From: Clavibacter sepedonicus
GTDB taxonomy: Bacteria > Actinomycetota > Actinomycetes > Actinomycetales > Microbacteriaceae
Reading direction: 5' to 3'
Length of the DNA stretch: 64,000 nucleotides
NCBI RefSeq assembly: GCF_000069225.1
Contig: NC_010407.1
Location: forward strand, 2,356,001 to 2,420,000
Shown: positions 30,662 to 39,447 of the stretch, piece after piece
How positions within the stretch are numbered: the stretch's first letter is position 1
How the letters are laid out: every line of letters begins with the position of its first letter
Translations under genes and position numbers: made by a program
Notes under the pieces: model-generated
What the model saw: only the letters and a program-made list of their open reading frames with translations
Database searches by the model: none
Told to the model about the DNA's origin: nothing

Positions 30662-30669
30662 GTATACAG
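30662..30669. promoter_or_regulatory. GntR operator, TGTATACA palindrome (site 2)
   Basis: TGTATACA lies in the intergenic region between the MHS transporter and the DUF2848 gene. It repeats the core of the palindrome at 28393. This AT-rich 8-mer stands out strongly in DNA of this composition, so its presence in both divergent promoters of the cluster is unlikely to be chance. Confidence 0.65.
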
Positions 30670-30752
30670 TAGGCATACCGAGGCCCCGGCACCATGGTCG
30701 AGGCACCCGGATCCGCATCTCTTCACACGCTCGAAACACCACCGGAGGACCG

Positions 30753-31436
30753 ATGACCACCCTGCGCTTCCAGCTGCCCGACGGATCCACCCCGAGCGTC
30801 GAGGTCGTGTCGCTCCTCAACGCGGGCTACGCGGGCCGCGACCAGGCCGAGGTGCAGGCGCACATCGACGAGCTGGCCGAGCTCGGCGTGCCCGGCCCCG
30901 AGACCACGCCTGCGCTCTACCCCGTCGCGCCGTACCTCGCGTCGCAGGCCGACACGGTGCCCGCGCAGCACGGTCGCACCTCGGGCGAGGCCGAGTGGGC
31001 CCTCGTGGTCACCGACGACGACGTGCTCCTCACCGTCGCGTGCGACCACACCGACCGCGCGCTCGAGGTGCACGGCGTCGCGTGGAGCAAGAACGCCGGA
31101 CCCGACGTGCTCGGGCGCAAGGCCTGGCGCCTCGCCGACGTGCGCGACCGCCTCGACGCGATCCGCCTCCGCGGCTGGGTCGGCGAGGAGGGCGCGGAGG
31201 AGCTGATCCAGGACTCCACGCTCGCCGCTCTCCTCACGCCCGACCACTGGCTCGAGGTGCTCGCCGAGCGCGGCCTCCGCGTCCCCGGCACGGTGCTCAT
31301 CTCGGGCACGGTCGCGATGATCCCGGGCGTCGACCAGTTCGCGTCGCGCTGGCGCGTGCAGCTCGAGGATCCCGCCACCGGCGAGACCATCGACGCCGCG
31401 TACCGCGTGCAGCTGCTCCCCGAGGCGATCGGCTGA
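30753..31436 (+). CDS. DUF2848 protein (fumarylacetoacetase-fold)
   Basis: A 227-residue protein of the DUF2848 family, which is related to fumarylacetoacetate hydrolase-type enzymes. TTPALYPVAPYLASQADTV, GEAEWALVV and the Asp/His-rich DDVLLTVACDHTDR are recognisable. VLISGTVAMIPGVDQF is the conserved C-terminal strand. Reaction unknown; a hydrolase or decarboxylase acting on a keto acid or amide product is inferred. ATG 30753 follows GGAGGA. It is divergent from the MHS transporter and shares the TGTATACA operator, so the three genes likely form one catabolic unit with the nitrilase. Confidence 0.8.
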   Translation: MTTLRFQLPDGSTPSVEVVSLLNAGYAGRDQAEVQAHIDELAELGVPGPETTPALYPVAPYLASQADTVPAQHGRTSGEAEWALVVTDDDVLLTVACDHTDRALEVHGVAWSKNAGPDVLGRKAWRLADVRDRLDAIRLRGWVGEEGAEELIQDSTLAALLTPDHWLEVLAERGLRVPGTVLISGTVAMIPGVDQFASRWRVQLEDPATGETIDAAYRVQLLPEAIG

Positions 31437-31531
31437 TCGGCTCCGCCGGCTCCCGGGGACCCGCCTGCCGGGCCCCGGCCTTCCGGTACGCTGAGCGCAT
31501 CCACCCGCCTCCAGGAATCCGGAGTCCCATC

Positions 31532-31924
31532 GTGCCCACGATCGTCGTCGAAGTGATGCCCAAGGCCGAGCTGCTCGACCCCCAGGGGAAGGCCGTGGCC
31601 GGCGCGCTGGCCCGCCTCGGCAAGGACCGCTTCACCGGCGTCCGCATCGGGAAGCGCTTCGAGCTCACCGTCGAGGGCGAGGTGGACGACGCGCTGCTCG
31701 CCGACGTCCAGAGCCTCGCCGCCGACATGCTCTCCAACTCCGTCATCGAGGACGTCATCAGCGTCCACGTCGCCGGGCTCGACGGGTTCGGCATCTCCGC
31801 CGAGGCCGACATGTCCACCGGCAACGTCACCGACGACCACACCATCGCGGAGGGCGGCACGGCCGACACCGACGTCGCCGCGCACCCGCTCCCCCACGGC
31901 TCCGCCGCGGCGGAGCAGCGCTGA
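31532..31924 (+). CDS. purS: Phosphoribosylformylglycinamidine synthase subunit PurS
   Basis: A 130-residue PurS, the small structural subunit that joins PurQ to PurL in the fourth step of purine synthesis. Residues 1-85 are the conserved domain ([45 protein letters not shown]). The C-terminal 45 residues are an extra acidic, low-complexity tail not found in the usual 80-85-residue protein. The start is GTG 31532 behind GGAG. A candidate -10 TACGCT is at 31487. It overlaps purQ by one base (TGATG). Confidence 0.95.
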   Translation: MPTIVVEVMPKAELLDPQGKAVAGALARLGKDRFTGVRIGKRFELTVEGEVDDALLADVQSLAADMLSNSVIEDVISVHVAGLDGFGISAEADMSTGNVTDDHTIAEGGTADTDVAAHPLPHGSAAAEQR

Positions 31925-32619
31925 TGCGCGTCGGGGTCATCACCTTCCCGGGATCCCTCGACGACCGCGACGCGCAGCGCGCGGTCCGGCTCGCGGGCGC
32001 CACGCCCGTCGCGCTCTGGCACGGCGACCACGACCTCCAGGGCGTCGACGCGATCGTGCTCCCCGGCGGCTTCAGCTACGGCGACTACCTCCGCGCGGGC
32101 GCCATCGCGGCCTTCGCGCCGATCATGCGCGAGGTGGTGGACGCCGCCGAGCGCGGCGTCCCGGTCCTCGGCATCTGCAACGGCTTCCAGATGCTCACCG
32201 AGGCGCACCTGCTGCCCGGCGGGCTGATCCGCAACGAGGCCGGGAACTTCGTCTGCCGCGACCAGCGCCTCCGCGTCGAGGCCACCGGCACCGCGTGGAC
32301 GAGCGCGTTCACCGCGGGCGAGGAGATCACCATCCCGCTCAAGAACGGCGAGGGCGGCTTCATCGCCGACGCCGACACGCTCGACCGCCTCGAGGGCGAG
32401 GGCCGCGTGGCCTTCCGCTACCTCGGCGGCAACCCGAACGGATCCCTGCGCGACATCGCCGGGATCACCAACGCCCGCGGCAACGTCGTCGGCCTCATGC
32501 CCCACCCCGAGCACGCCGTCGAGGAGGGCTTCGGACCGGACACCCCGGCCGCCATGCGCTCCGGTGTCGACGGCCTCCGTCTCTTCACGTCCGTCCTCGA
32601 AGGAGTCCTCGCGCAGTGA
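31924..32619 (+). CDS. purQ: Phosphoribosylformylglycinamidine synthase subunit PurQ
   Basis: A 231-residue class I glutamine amidotransferase that supplies ammonia to PurL. The nucleophile Cys is in VLGICNGFQ and the His-Glu pair in [10 protein letters not shown]; the oxyanion loop is [15 protein letters not shown]. All catalytic residues are present. It sits between purS and purL with one- and four-base overlaps. Confidence 0.97.
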   Translation: MRVGVITFPGSLDDRDAQRAVRLAGATPVALWHGDHDLQGVDAIVLPGGFSYGDYLRAGAIAAFAPIMREVVDAAERGVPVLGICNGFQMLTEAHLLPGGLIRNEAGNFVCRDQRLRVEATGTAWTSAFTAGEEITIPLKNGEGGFIADADTLDRLEGEGRVAFRYLGGNPNGSLRDIAGITNARGNVVGLMPHPEHAVEEGFGPDTPAAMRSGVDGLRLFTSVLEGVLAQ

Positions 32620-34979
32620 GCGTCCACCCCGATCCCGCATCCGTCCCCACCGAGACCCCCGCGGGAGAGGGACGCAGCCTCCGCCGCCACGTCGCCGACA
32701 CCGTCGAGATGGCTGAGCGGACCCCCGAGAAGGAGCAGCCGTACGCGGCGCTCGGGCTCACCGAGGGCGAGTACCTGAAGATCCGCGAGATCCTCGGCCG
32801 CCGCCCCACGAGCGGCGAGCTCGCCATGTACTCGGTCATGTGGAGCGAGCACTGCTCCTACAAGTCCTCGAAGAAGTACCTGCGCCAGTTCGGGCAGAAG
32901 GTGTCCGAGTCCATGAAGAAGGACCTCATGGTCGGCATGGGCGAGAACGCGGGCGTCGTCGACGTGGGCGAGGGCTGGGCCGTCACCTTCAAGATCGAGA
33001 GCCACAACCACCCCTCCTACATCGAGCCGTTCCAGGGCGCGGCCACCGGCGTCGGCGGCATCGTCCGCGACATCATCTCGATGGGCGCCCGTCCCGTCGC
33101 GGTCATGGACGCGCTGCGCTTCGGCGACATCGACGACCCCGACACCGCGCGCGTCGTGCACGGCGTGGTCGCGGGCATCAGCTTCTACGGCAACTGCCTC
33201 GGCCTCCCGAACATCGGCGGCGAGACCTACTTCGACCGCGTGTACCAGGGCAACCCGCTCGTCAACGCGCTGGCGGTGGGCGTCCTCCGCCACGAGGACC
33301 TCCATCTCGCCAACGCGCGCGGCGTGGGGAACAAGGTCGTGCTGTTCGGCGCCCGCACGGGCGGCGACGGCATCGGCGGCGCGTCCATCCTCGCGAGCGA
33401 CACCTTCGCCGACGGCGGCCCGACCAAGCGCCCCGCGGTGCAGGTCGGCGACCCGTTCGCCGAGATGGTGCTCATCGAGTGCTGCCTCGAGCTGTTCGCG
33501 AAGGACCTCGTCGAGGGGATCCAGGACCTCGGTGCCGCGGGTATCTCCTGCGCCACGAGCGAGCTCGCGTCCAACGGCGACGGCGGCATGCACATCCGGC
33601 TCGAGGAGGTGCTGCTGCGCGACCCGTCGCTCACGGCCGAGGAGATCCTCATGTCGGAGAGCCAGGAGCGCATGATGGCGGTCGTGAAGCCCGAGAAGCT
33701 CGAGGGCTTCCTCGAGGTCGTCCGCAAGTGGGACGTCGAGACGAGCGTGCTCGGCGAGGTCACCGACACCGGCCGCCTGGTCATCGACCACCACGGCGAG
33801 CGCATCGTGGACGTCGAGCCGCGCACGGTCGCGGTCGACGGCCCCGTCTACGACCGGCCCGTCTCCTACCCCACGTGGATCGACGCCCTCCAGGCCGACT
33901 CCGCGTCGCGCCTCGCGCGCCCCACCGCGCCGGACGACATCAAGGCGCAGTTCCTCCAGCTCCTCGGCAGCCCGAACCTCGCCGACGCGTCGTGGATCAC
34001 CGACCAGTACGACCGCTACGTCATGGGCAACACCGCCCTGTCGTTCCCCGACGACGCCGGCATGGTCCGCGTCGACGAGGAGAGCGGCCTCGGCTTCTCG
34101 GTCGCCACCGACGCGAACGGCCGCTTCTGCCAGCTCGACCCGTACCGCGGCGCGCAGCTCGCGCTCGCGGAGGCGTACCGCAACGTCGCCGCGTCCGGCG
34201 CCACGCCCGTCGCGGTGAGCGACTGCCTCAACTTCGGCAGCCCCGAGGACCCCGAGGTCATGTGGCAGTTCAGCCGCACGGTCGAGGGCCTCGCGGACGG
34301 CTGCCTCGAGCTGGAGATCCCCGTCACGGGCGGCAACGTCTCCCTCTACAACCAGACGGGCACGCAGGCGATCCACCCGACGCCCGTCGTGGGCGTGCTC
34401 GGCGTGATCGACGACGTCGCGCGCCGCATCCCGTCCGGCTGGCAGGACGAGGGCGACAACATCTACCTGCTCGGCGTCACGCGCGAGGAGCTCGACGGAT
34501 CCGCCTGGGCCGGCAGCGTGCACGACCACCTCGGCGGCGTCCCGCCCGTGGTCGACCTCGCCGCCGAGAAGGACCTCGCGTCGCTCATCGCCGCGGGCGC
34601 CACGCAGTCGCTCATCGCGAGCGCGCACGACCTCTCCGACGGCGGCCTCGGCCAGGCGCTCGCGGAGTCCGTGATGCGCTTCGGCGTCGGCGCCCGCGTG
34701 TGGCTCGACGGCATCGTCCAGCGCGACGGCGTCGATGCGGCGACCGCGCTCTTCTCCGAGTCCACCGGCCGCATGCTCGTCACGGTGCCGCGCGAGGACG
34801 ACGTGAAGTTCCAGGGCCTCTGCGAGGGCCGCGGCTACCCGGTGCTCCGCATCGGCGTCACGGACGCGCAGGCACCCGGACTCGAGCTGCAGGGGCTCTT
34901 CACCCTGTCCGTGGACGAGCTGCGCGGGATCCACCGCGCCACGCTCCCCGCCCGCTTCGGCACCGCCGTGGAGGCATGA
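32616..34979 (+). CDS. purL: Phosphoribosylformylglycinamidine synthase subunit PurL
   Basis: A 787-residue small-type PurL, the ATP-dependent synthetase that converts FGAR to FGAM with PurS and Pur[20 protein letters not shown] holds the conserved active-site His, [20 protein letters not shown] the nucleotide loop, and [10 protein letters not shown] the second-half counterpart. The first 40 residues form a variable extension. The start is GTG 32616, overlapping the purQ stop as GTGA. The next gene, a dienelactone hydrolase, overlaps by four bases. Confidence 0.97.
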   Translation: MSVHPDPASVPTETPAGEGRSLRRHVADTVEMAERTPEKEQPYAALGLTEGEYLKIREILGRRPTSGELAMYSVMWSEHCSYKSSKKYLRQFGQKVSESMKKDLMVGMGENAGVVDVGEGWAVTFKIESHNHPSYIEPFQGAATGVGGIVRDIISMGARPVAVMDALRFGDIDDPDTARVVHGVVAGISFYGNCLGLPNIGGETYFDRVYQGNPLVNALAVGVLRHEDLHLANARGVGNKVVLFGARTGGDGIGGASILASDTFADGGPTKRPAVQVGDPFAEMVLIECCLELFAKDLVEGIQDLGAAGISCATSELASNGDGGMHIRLEEVLLRDPSLTAEEILMSESQERMMAVVKPEKLEGFLEVVRKWDVETSVLGEVTDTGRLVIDHHGERIVDVEPRTVAVDGPVYDRPVSYPTWIDALQADSASRLARPTAPDDIKAQFLQLLGSPNLADASWITDQYDRYVMGNTALSFPDDAGMVRVDEESGLGFSVATDANGRFCQLDPYRGAQLALAEAYRNVAASGATPVAVSDCLNFGSPEDPEVMWQFSRTVEGLADGCLELEIPVTGGNVSLYNQTGTQAIHPTPVVGVLGVIDDVARRIPSGWQDEGDNIYLLGVTREELDGSAWAGSVHDHLGGVPPVVDLAAEKDLASLIAAGATQSLIASAHDLSDGGLGQALAESVMRFGVGARVWLDGIVQRDGVDAATALFSESTGRMLVTVPREDDVKFQGLCEGRGYPVLRIGVTDAQAPGLELQGLFTLSVDELRGIHRATLPARFGTAVEA

Positions 34980-35779
34980 GCATGACGGACCCCGCATCGA
35001 CCCCCGTCTGGTCGCCGTCCCTCGCCGAGCTCACCGAGCGCGTGCCGCTGCCCGAGGGCGCGGACATCCAGATGGGCCCTGTGCTGTACGACCACGAGGG
35101 CACCGAGCTCGAGGGCCTCCTCGCGCGCGACGCGTCGCAGAGCGGACGCCGCCCGGCCGTGCTCGTGATCCACGATTGGTTCGGCGTCGGCGGGCACGTG
35201 GCCGCGCGGATCCAGATGCTCGCGCGCCTCGGCTACGTCGCGTTCGCGGCCGACGTCTACGGCCGCGACGTGCGCCCCGGCCCGGAGGAGGCCGCCGAGG
35301 TGGCGGGTGCCTACTACGCCGACCTCCCGCTCATGCGCGCCCGCGTCCAGGCCGGCATCGACCGCCTGGCGGCCGAACCCGACGTCGACCCGTCGCGCAT
35401 CGCCGTGATGGGCTACTGCTTCGGCGGCAGCGCCTCGCTCGAGGTCGCTCGCGCGGGTGCCGAGATCAAGGCCGCGATCTCGCTGCACGGCAGCCTCGTG
35501 GTGCACGAGCCGGCCGACGTGGCCGACGTGAAGGCCGCGATCCTCGTCCTCACGGGCGCGGATGACCCGATGGTCCCCGACGAGAGGGTCGCCGCGTTCC
35601 AGGACGAGATGCGCACGCGGCCCGCGATCGACTGGCAGGTCGTCACCTACAGCGGCGCCATGCACGCCTTCTCGGTGCCGGGCGTCGACTCGCCCGAGCA
35701 CGGCGCGCAGTACCAGGACCGCGCCGAGCGCCGCTCATGGCGCGCGCTCACGGACTTCCTCGCGGAGCACCTGGGCTGA
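34976..35779 (+). CDS. Dienelactone hydrolase family protein
   Basis: A 267-residue alpha/beta hydrolase. The Cys nucleophile elbow is GYCFGGSA, the Asp is in [10 protein letters not shown] and the His in YSGAMHAFS, as in carboxymethylenebutenolidase-type enzymes. [13 protein letters not shown] is the oxyanion strand. True dienelactone hydrolysis is not implied; many relatives are general esterases. The ATG overlaps the purL stop (ATGA), an unusual partner for purine genes, probably through convenience of transcription. A hairpin follows at 35798. Confidence 0.88.
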   Translation: MSMTDPASTPVWSPSLAELTERVPLPEGADIQMGPVLYDHEGTELEGLLARDASQSGRRPAVLVIHDWFGVGGHVAARIQMLARLGYVAFAADVYGRDVRPGPEEAAEVAGAYYADLPLMRARVQAGIDRLAAEPDVDPSRIAVMGYCFGGSASLEVARAGAEIKAAISLHGSLVVHEPADVADVKAAILVLTGADDPMVPDERVAAFQDEMRTRPAIDWQVVTYSGAMHAFSVPGVDSPEHGAQYQDRAERRSWRALTDFLAEHLG

Positions 35780-35797
35780 CCCCTCCCCGCGTCCATC

Positions 35798-35829
35798 CGC
35801 GCGCCGCCGGCAGGAGCCTGCGGCGCGCG
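35798..35829 (+). terminator. Terminator hairpin after purSQL-hydrolase operon
   Basis: CGCGCGCCGC pairs with GCGGCGCGCG (10 bp) with additional inner pairing around GCAGG. It lies 19 bases after the hydrolase stop and closes the purine transcription unit. Confidence 0.7.
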
Positions 35830-36026
35830 TGTCTGTCCGCGGGCCATGCGCCGGCTGGCGGAAACCTCCGCGACCCGCCGACACGCCGCCCTCGGGTTGC
35901 CATCCCCGCACCCCTCGCGTAGACTTGTGCGTGCAGTTCACGCATCCGCCATGCACCGTTGGTCCCCCCGGGGGTCCCGTCGCGCAGGCTGATCATGCGA
36001 GACACGTGCGACCCGAGGAGATCTCC

Positions 36027-37079
36027 ATGATGGCCAGCGGCGGATTCAGCCGACGCGACCTGTTCGACGGTGCCGGATCCTCCGAGCCCGGCGTCGGACG
36101 GCCCACCCGGGGTTCCGGCACGGCGCTCCTCGAGCGGCCGCGCGCGGACGAGACGACCACCACGACGGACGGTCCGGACGGCACCGCGGAGGCCGACCCC
36201 CCTCCGTCTCGTCAGGCGGCAGCGGCCCCGGCAGCTCCCGCCCCGACCCAGCAGGCGACCATCGGCTCGGCCGAGGGCGACCTCGTGCACGTCATGACCT
36301 GCAACATCCGCCTGGCCCGCCCCTCGACCGAGCCGGGCGATCCCGACCACTGGGCCGACCGCGAGCCCGTGCTCGCCCGCTTCCTCCAGCTCGAGCAGCC
36401 CACCGTCCTCGGCGTGCAGGAGGCCCTCTCGGCCCAGCTCCCCGCCATCGCCCGGGCGCTCCCCCATCACCGCATGCTCGGCTACGGCCGCGACGGAGGG
36501 TCCGGCGGCGAGTACAGCGCGATCTTCTACGACGAGCGCCGCCTCGACGTCGTCGCGTGGGACCAGTTCTGGCTGTCCGACCTGCCGGAGCTCATCGGAT
36601 CCCGCTCCTGGGGCTGCAGCACCACGCGCATCGCGACGTGGGCGCGCTTCCGCGACCGCCGCAGCGGCGCCGAGTTCGTGCACCTCAACACGCACCTCGA
36701 CCACGAGTCCGAGCTCGCGCGCGTGAAGAGCGCCGACCTCATCACCGAGCGGCTGCAGGAGGTCGCGTCCGGCGCGCCCGTCGTCGTCACGGGCGACTTC
36801 AACGCGCCGGCCGAGGAGTCGGCCGCGTACGACATCCTCACGCGCGACGCCGGCCTCGCCGACACCTGGACCACGGCCGCGCACCACGCGACCCCCGGCA
36901 TCGGCACGTTTACCGCCTACGGCGACCCGGTCCCCGAGGGCGAGCGCATCGACTGGATCCTCGCGGGCGACGGCGTCGAGGTGGTCGACTCGGCCATCAA
37001 CCCGTACACGTACGAGGGCCGGTCGCCCTCGGATCACGCCGCCGTGCAGGCGCTCGTGCGCCTCGCGCGCACCGCCTGA
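36027..37079 (+). CDS. Endonuclease/exonuclease/phosphatase family protein (paralogue 1)
   Basis: A 350-residue protein. The first 85 residues are disordered-looking (Pro, Thr, Ala rich); the rest is an EEP metallophosphoesterase fold: VHVMTCNIRLARP, VLGVQEALSAQLP with the metal Glu, HLNTHLDHES, VVVTGDFNAPAEE and SDHAAVQALV with the catalytic His. Members cleave phosphodiesters in nucleic acids, lipids or inositol phosphates. No signal peptide is apparent. ATG 36027 follows GAGGAG; a -10 TAGACT lies about 105 bases upstream. A shorter paralogue is at 55551. Confidence 0.87.
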   Translation: MMASGGFSRRDLFDGAGSSEPGVGRPTRGSGTALLERPRADETTTTTDGPDGTAEADPPPSRQAAAAPAAPAPTQQATIGSAEGDLVHVMTCNIRLARPSTEPGDPDHWADREPVLARFLQLEQPTVLGVQEALSAQLPAIARALPHHRMLGYGRDGGSGGEYSAIFYDERRLDVVAWDQFWLSDLPELIGSRSWGCSTTRIATWARFRDRRSGAEFVHLNTHLDHESELARVKSADLITERLQEVASGAPVVVTGDFNAPAEESAAYDILTRDAGLADTWTTAAHHATPGIGTFTAYGDPVPEGERIDWILAGDGVEVVDSAINPYTYEGRSPSDHAAVQALVRLARTA

Positions 37080-37279
37080 GCCGCGCCGACGCGAGGCCCG
37101 GCCGCCCGTCGGCCGGGGACGCGATCACGCCCTCTGTGGATCCGCGCCACGCCACGCCGCCATCGGGCCGACGGAAACCGCATGCCACAATGGTTTCTGA
37201 GCGGCCCCGTGATCGCAGCGGCTGACGGGGTCACGTGCTCGCCGCTGCTGCGGACCCCTCCACGATCGGATGAACACCT

Positions 37280-37996
37280 ATGCCCGCACGTCGCATGGCC
37301 CGGGGCGCCGTCAGCGCCCTCGCCGCCGTCCTCCTGCTCGCCGGGTGCACCAGCGCGAACCCGCAGCCGACGCCCACCACGACCGAGGGTGCACCCGAGC
37401 CCAGCGCGTCCGCGTCGACGGCGCCCGAGGACCTCGTGCGCATCGTCGTCATGGGCGACTCGAACACCAACGGCTTCGTCGGCACGCTGCCCCAGGGCAT
37501 CGACCAGGGCATGGCCTACGTCGACTACGTCGTGGGCGACCCGCTGACCTTCGCGGGCGGCTGGGGCACGGACGGCGCGACCAGCACGGTCATGGCGGCG
37601 AACACGCCCACCGTCGAGGACGTCGACATCGCGCTCATCATGATCGGCACCAACAACCGCATCGCGCAGGTGCCGGACACGCAGCTCGACGCGGACATCC
37701 TGCAGACCGTCGAGAAGCTCGCGCCGAAGGACACGGTCATCCTCGCGATCCCGCCGCAGAACGCCTCGCCCGAGACGCCGCCCGAGGTCAACGCGCACCT
37801 CGAGCAGTTCGCCGAAGCGCAGGGCTACCACTTCTTCAACCCGTGGAAGAACCTCACGAACAAGGACATGAAGTGGCGCTCGGAGTTCTTCCGCGACGGG
37901 ATCCACACGAACATGAAGGGCTACAAGCTCATGGGCGCCGAGGTGCGCAACTACGTGCGCACCGAGGTCCTCGACGACGCAGACGCCCAGAAGTAG
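37280..37996 (+). CDS. SGNH/GDSL hydrolase lipoprotein
   Basis: A 238-residue exported lipoprotein: signal peptide with lipobox LLLAGC, a Thr/Pro/Ser-rich linker, then an SGNH esterase domain. Block I is VVMGDSNTNGF (Ser nucleophile), block III IGTNNRIAQVP (Asn) and block V FRDGIHTNMKGYKLMG (Asp and His). Such enzymes deacetylate or esterify extracellular glycans. It lies just upstream of two envelope acyltransferases and the exopolysaccharide operon, so a glycan-modifying role is plausible. Confidence 0.88.
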   Translation: MPARRMARGAVSALAAVLLLAGCTSANPQPTPTTTEGAPEPSASASTAPEDLVRIVVMGDSNTNGFVGTLPQGIDQGMAYVDYVVGDPLTFAGGWGTDGATSTVMAANTPTVEDVDIALIMIGTNNRIAQVPDTQLDADILQTVEKLAPKDTVILAIPPQNASPETPPEVNAHLEQFAEAQGYHFFNPWKNLTNKDMKWRSEFFRDGIHTNMKGYKLMGAEVRNYVRTEVLDDADAQK

Positions 37997-38087
37997 GGGC
38001 ATCCCCCCGCCCGCCCGCCGCCGACCCGGCGGTTAGGGTCGAAGCGGTGCCTCGGAAGCGTCGCGCCCGCACCAGAGGAGAGCCCGC

Positions 38088-39125
38088 GTGACCAGCACCG
38101 TGACAGTGAAGAGCGAGACCGGTCGGAAGATCGAGTTCCTCGAGGCGGTCCGCGGCGTCGCGTCGTTCATCGTGGTGCTGCAGCACCTGATCGCCGCGGA
38201 GTACCCGGCGTTCGAGGACTTCAGCCGCCAGTGGATCGACGCGGGGCGCGTGGGCGTCGTCGCGTTCTTCCTCGTCAGCGGCTACGTGATCCCGCTCAGC
38301 CTCCAGCGCCAGGACACCCGCACCTTCCTCGTGCGTCGCCTCTACCGGCTCTTCCCGCTCTACTGGCTCGTGCTCGGCCTCATGATGCTGTGGGTCGCGA
38401 CCACGGGCGACGGTGAGCTCGGCGGCCCGCTCGTGATCATGGCGAACGTGCTCATGGTGCAGGGCGCCGTGGGCATCTCCACGATCGTGCCGACGGCATG
38501 GACCCTCGGCATCGAGCTGATCTTCTACGGCCGGTCCCTCGTCGCGAAGCTCATCGGCCGCCTCGACCGGAGCGTCGTCATGGGCTACGTCTGGCTCGCG
38601 GGCTTCGTCGCCGCCGCGATCGCCGGCCGGGTGCTCGAGCGCGAGCTGCCCTGGACGCTGCCGCTGCTGCTCTACACGGCGTCGCTCGGGCACGTGATCC
38701 ACCTGCGCGACCGCGACGGATCCACCGCCTGGCGCGGCCTGCTCGTCGCGGGCGTCGTGGGCGTGCCGCTGTTCACCTACCTCAACGGCGGGCAGGACGC
38801 CGCGTGGCCGCCCTTCGACTACGCCGTGTCGTTCCTGCTCGGGCTCGGCCTGTTCTTCGCGTTCTACGCGTCGCGCCGGGCAGCCCACTCGCGCGTGCTG
38901 ATCTGGCTCGGCGCGATCTCCTACGCCGCGTACCTCCTGCACCCGCTGGCCTACCGCGTGGTTCGCGCCCTCGACGTGCCCGAGGGGATCGTGCGGGTCG
39001 CCGCCGCCATCGCCGTCACGCTCGTCGTCTCCTGGCTCGTGCACCGGTTCGTGGAGGTGCCGTTCATCGGCGTCGCCCGCCGCCTCACGAGCCGCTCGTC
39101 GGCCGCCAGGGCGCCGCGGAGCTGA
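38088..39125 (+). CDS. Acyltransferase family 3 membrane protein
   Basis: A 345-residue polytopic protein with about ten helices. IEFLEAVRGVASFIVVLQHL carries the R and H of the acyltransferase-3 motif; GRVGVVAFFLVSGYVIPLSL and WTLGIELIFY are further signatures. These enzymes O-acetylate extracellular polysaccharides or lipids using cytoplasmic acyl donors. GTG 38088 follows GGAG. The target may be the exopolysaccharide encoded downstream, but this is inference from proximity. Confidence 0.88.
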   Translation: MTSTVTVKSETGRKIEFLEAVRGVASFIVVLQHLIAAEYPAFEDFSRQWIDAGRVGVVAFFLVSGYVIPLSLQRQDTRTFLVRRLYRLFPLYWLVLGLMMLWVATTGDGELGGPLVIMANVLMVQGAVGISTIVPTAWTLGIELIFYGRSLVAKLIGRLDRSVVMGYVWLAGFVAAAIAGRVLERELPWTLPLLLYTASLGHVIHLRDRDGSTAWRGLLVAGVVGVPLFTYLNGGQDAAWPPFDYAVSFLLGLGLFFAFYASRRAAHSRVLIWLGAISYAAYLLHPLAYRVVRALDVPEGIVRVAAAIAVTLVVSWLVHRFVEVPFIGVARRLTSRSSAARAPRS

Positions 39126-39387
39126 TCCTCGGAGCCGCGCTCCCCGGAGCGCGCTGACCGCGGGCGGCGCGCCGGCCGCGCACGAGCGGGCCCGCAGCCC
39201 CCTCGGATCCGCCGCACGACGATCATCGGGCCCCGGACGTGGTCCCCGATCCGGGCGACTCGCGCCGGGCGCCGGACCCGTCGGTGCGCGTCATCTCCGC
39301 TCGGGCCAGGTCGCCCTCCTTCCGCGCGGGGGTCCCGCGCGGGGGTCGTCCGCCCGCCGCACGGACGCCTTCGCCGCCGGGCGCACG

Positions 39388-39425
39388 ACGACGGGCGCCC
39401 CTCCCGGAGGAGGAGCGCCCGTCGT
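39388..39425. terminator. Bidirectional terminator hairpin
   Basis: ACGACGGGCGC pairs perfectly with GCGCCCGTCGT (11 bp). It lies between the convergent acyltransferase genes, in an otherwise gene-free stretch (39126-39447) where I see nothing else. Confidence 0.8.
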
Positions 39426-39447
39426 GGCGTGCGGTGGGGCGGGCGGG

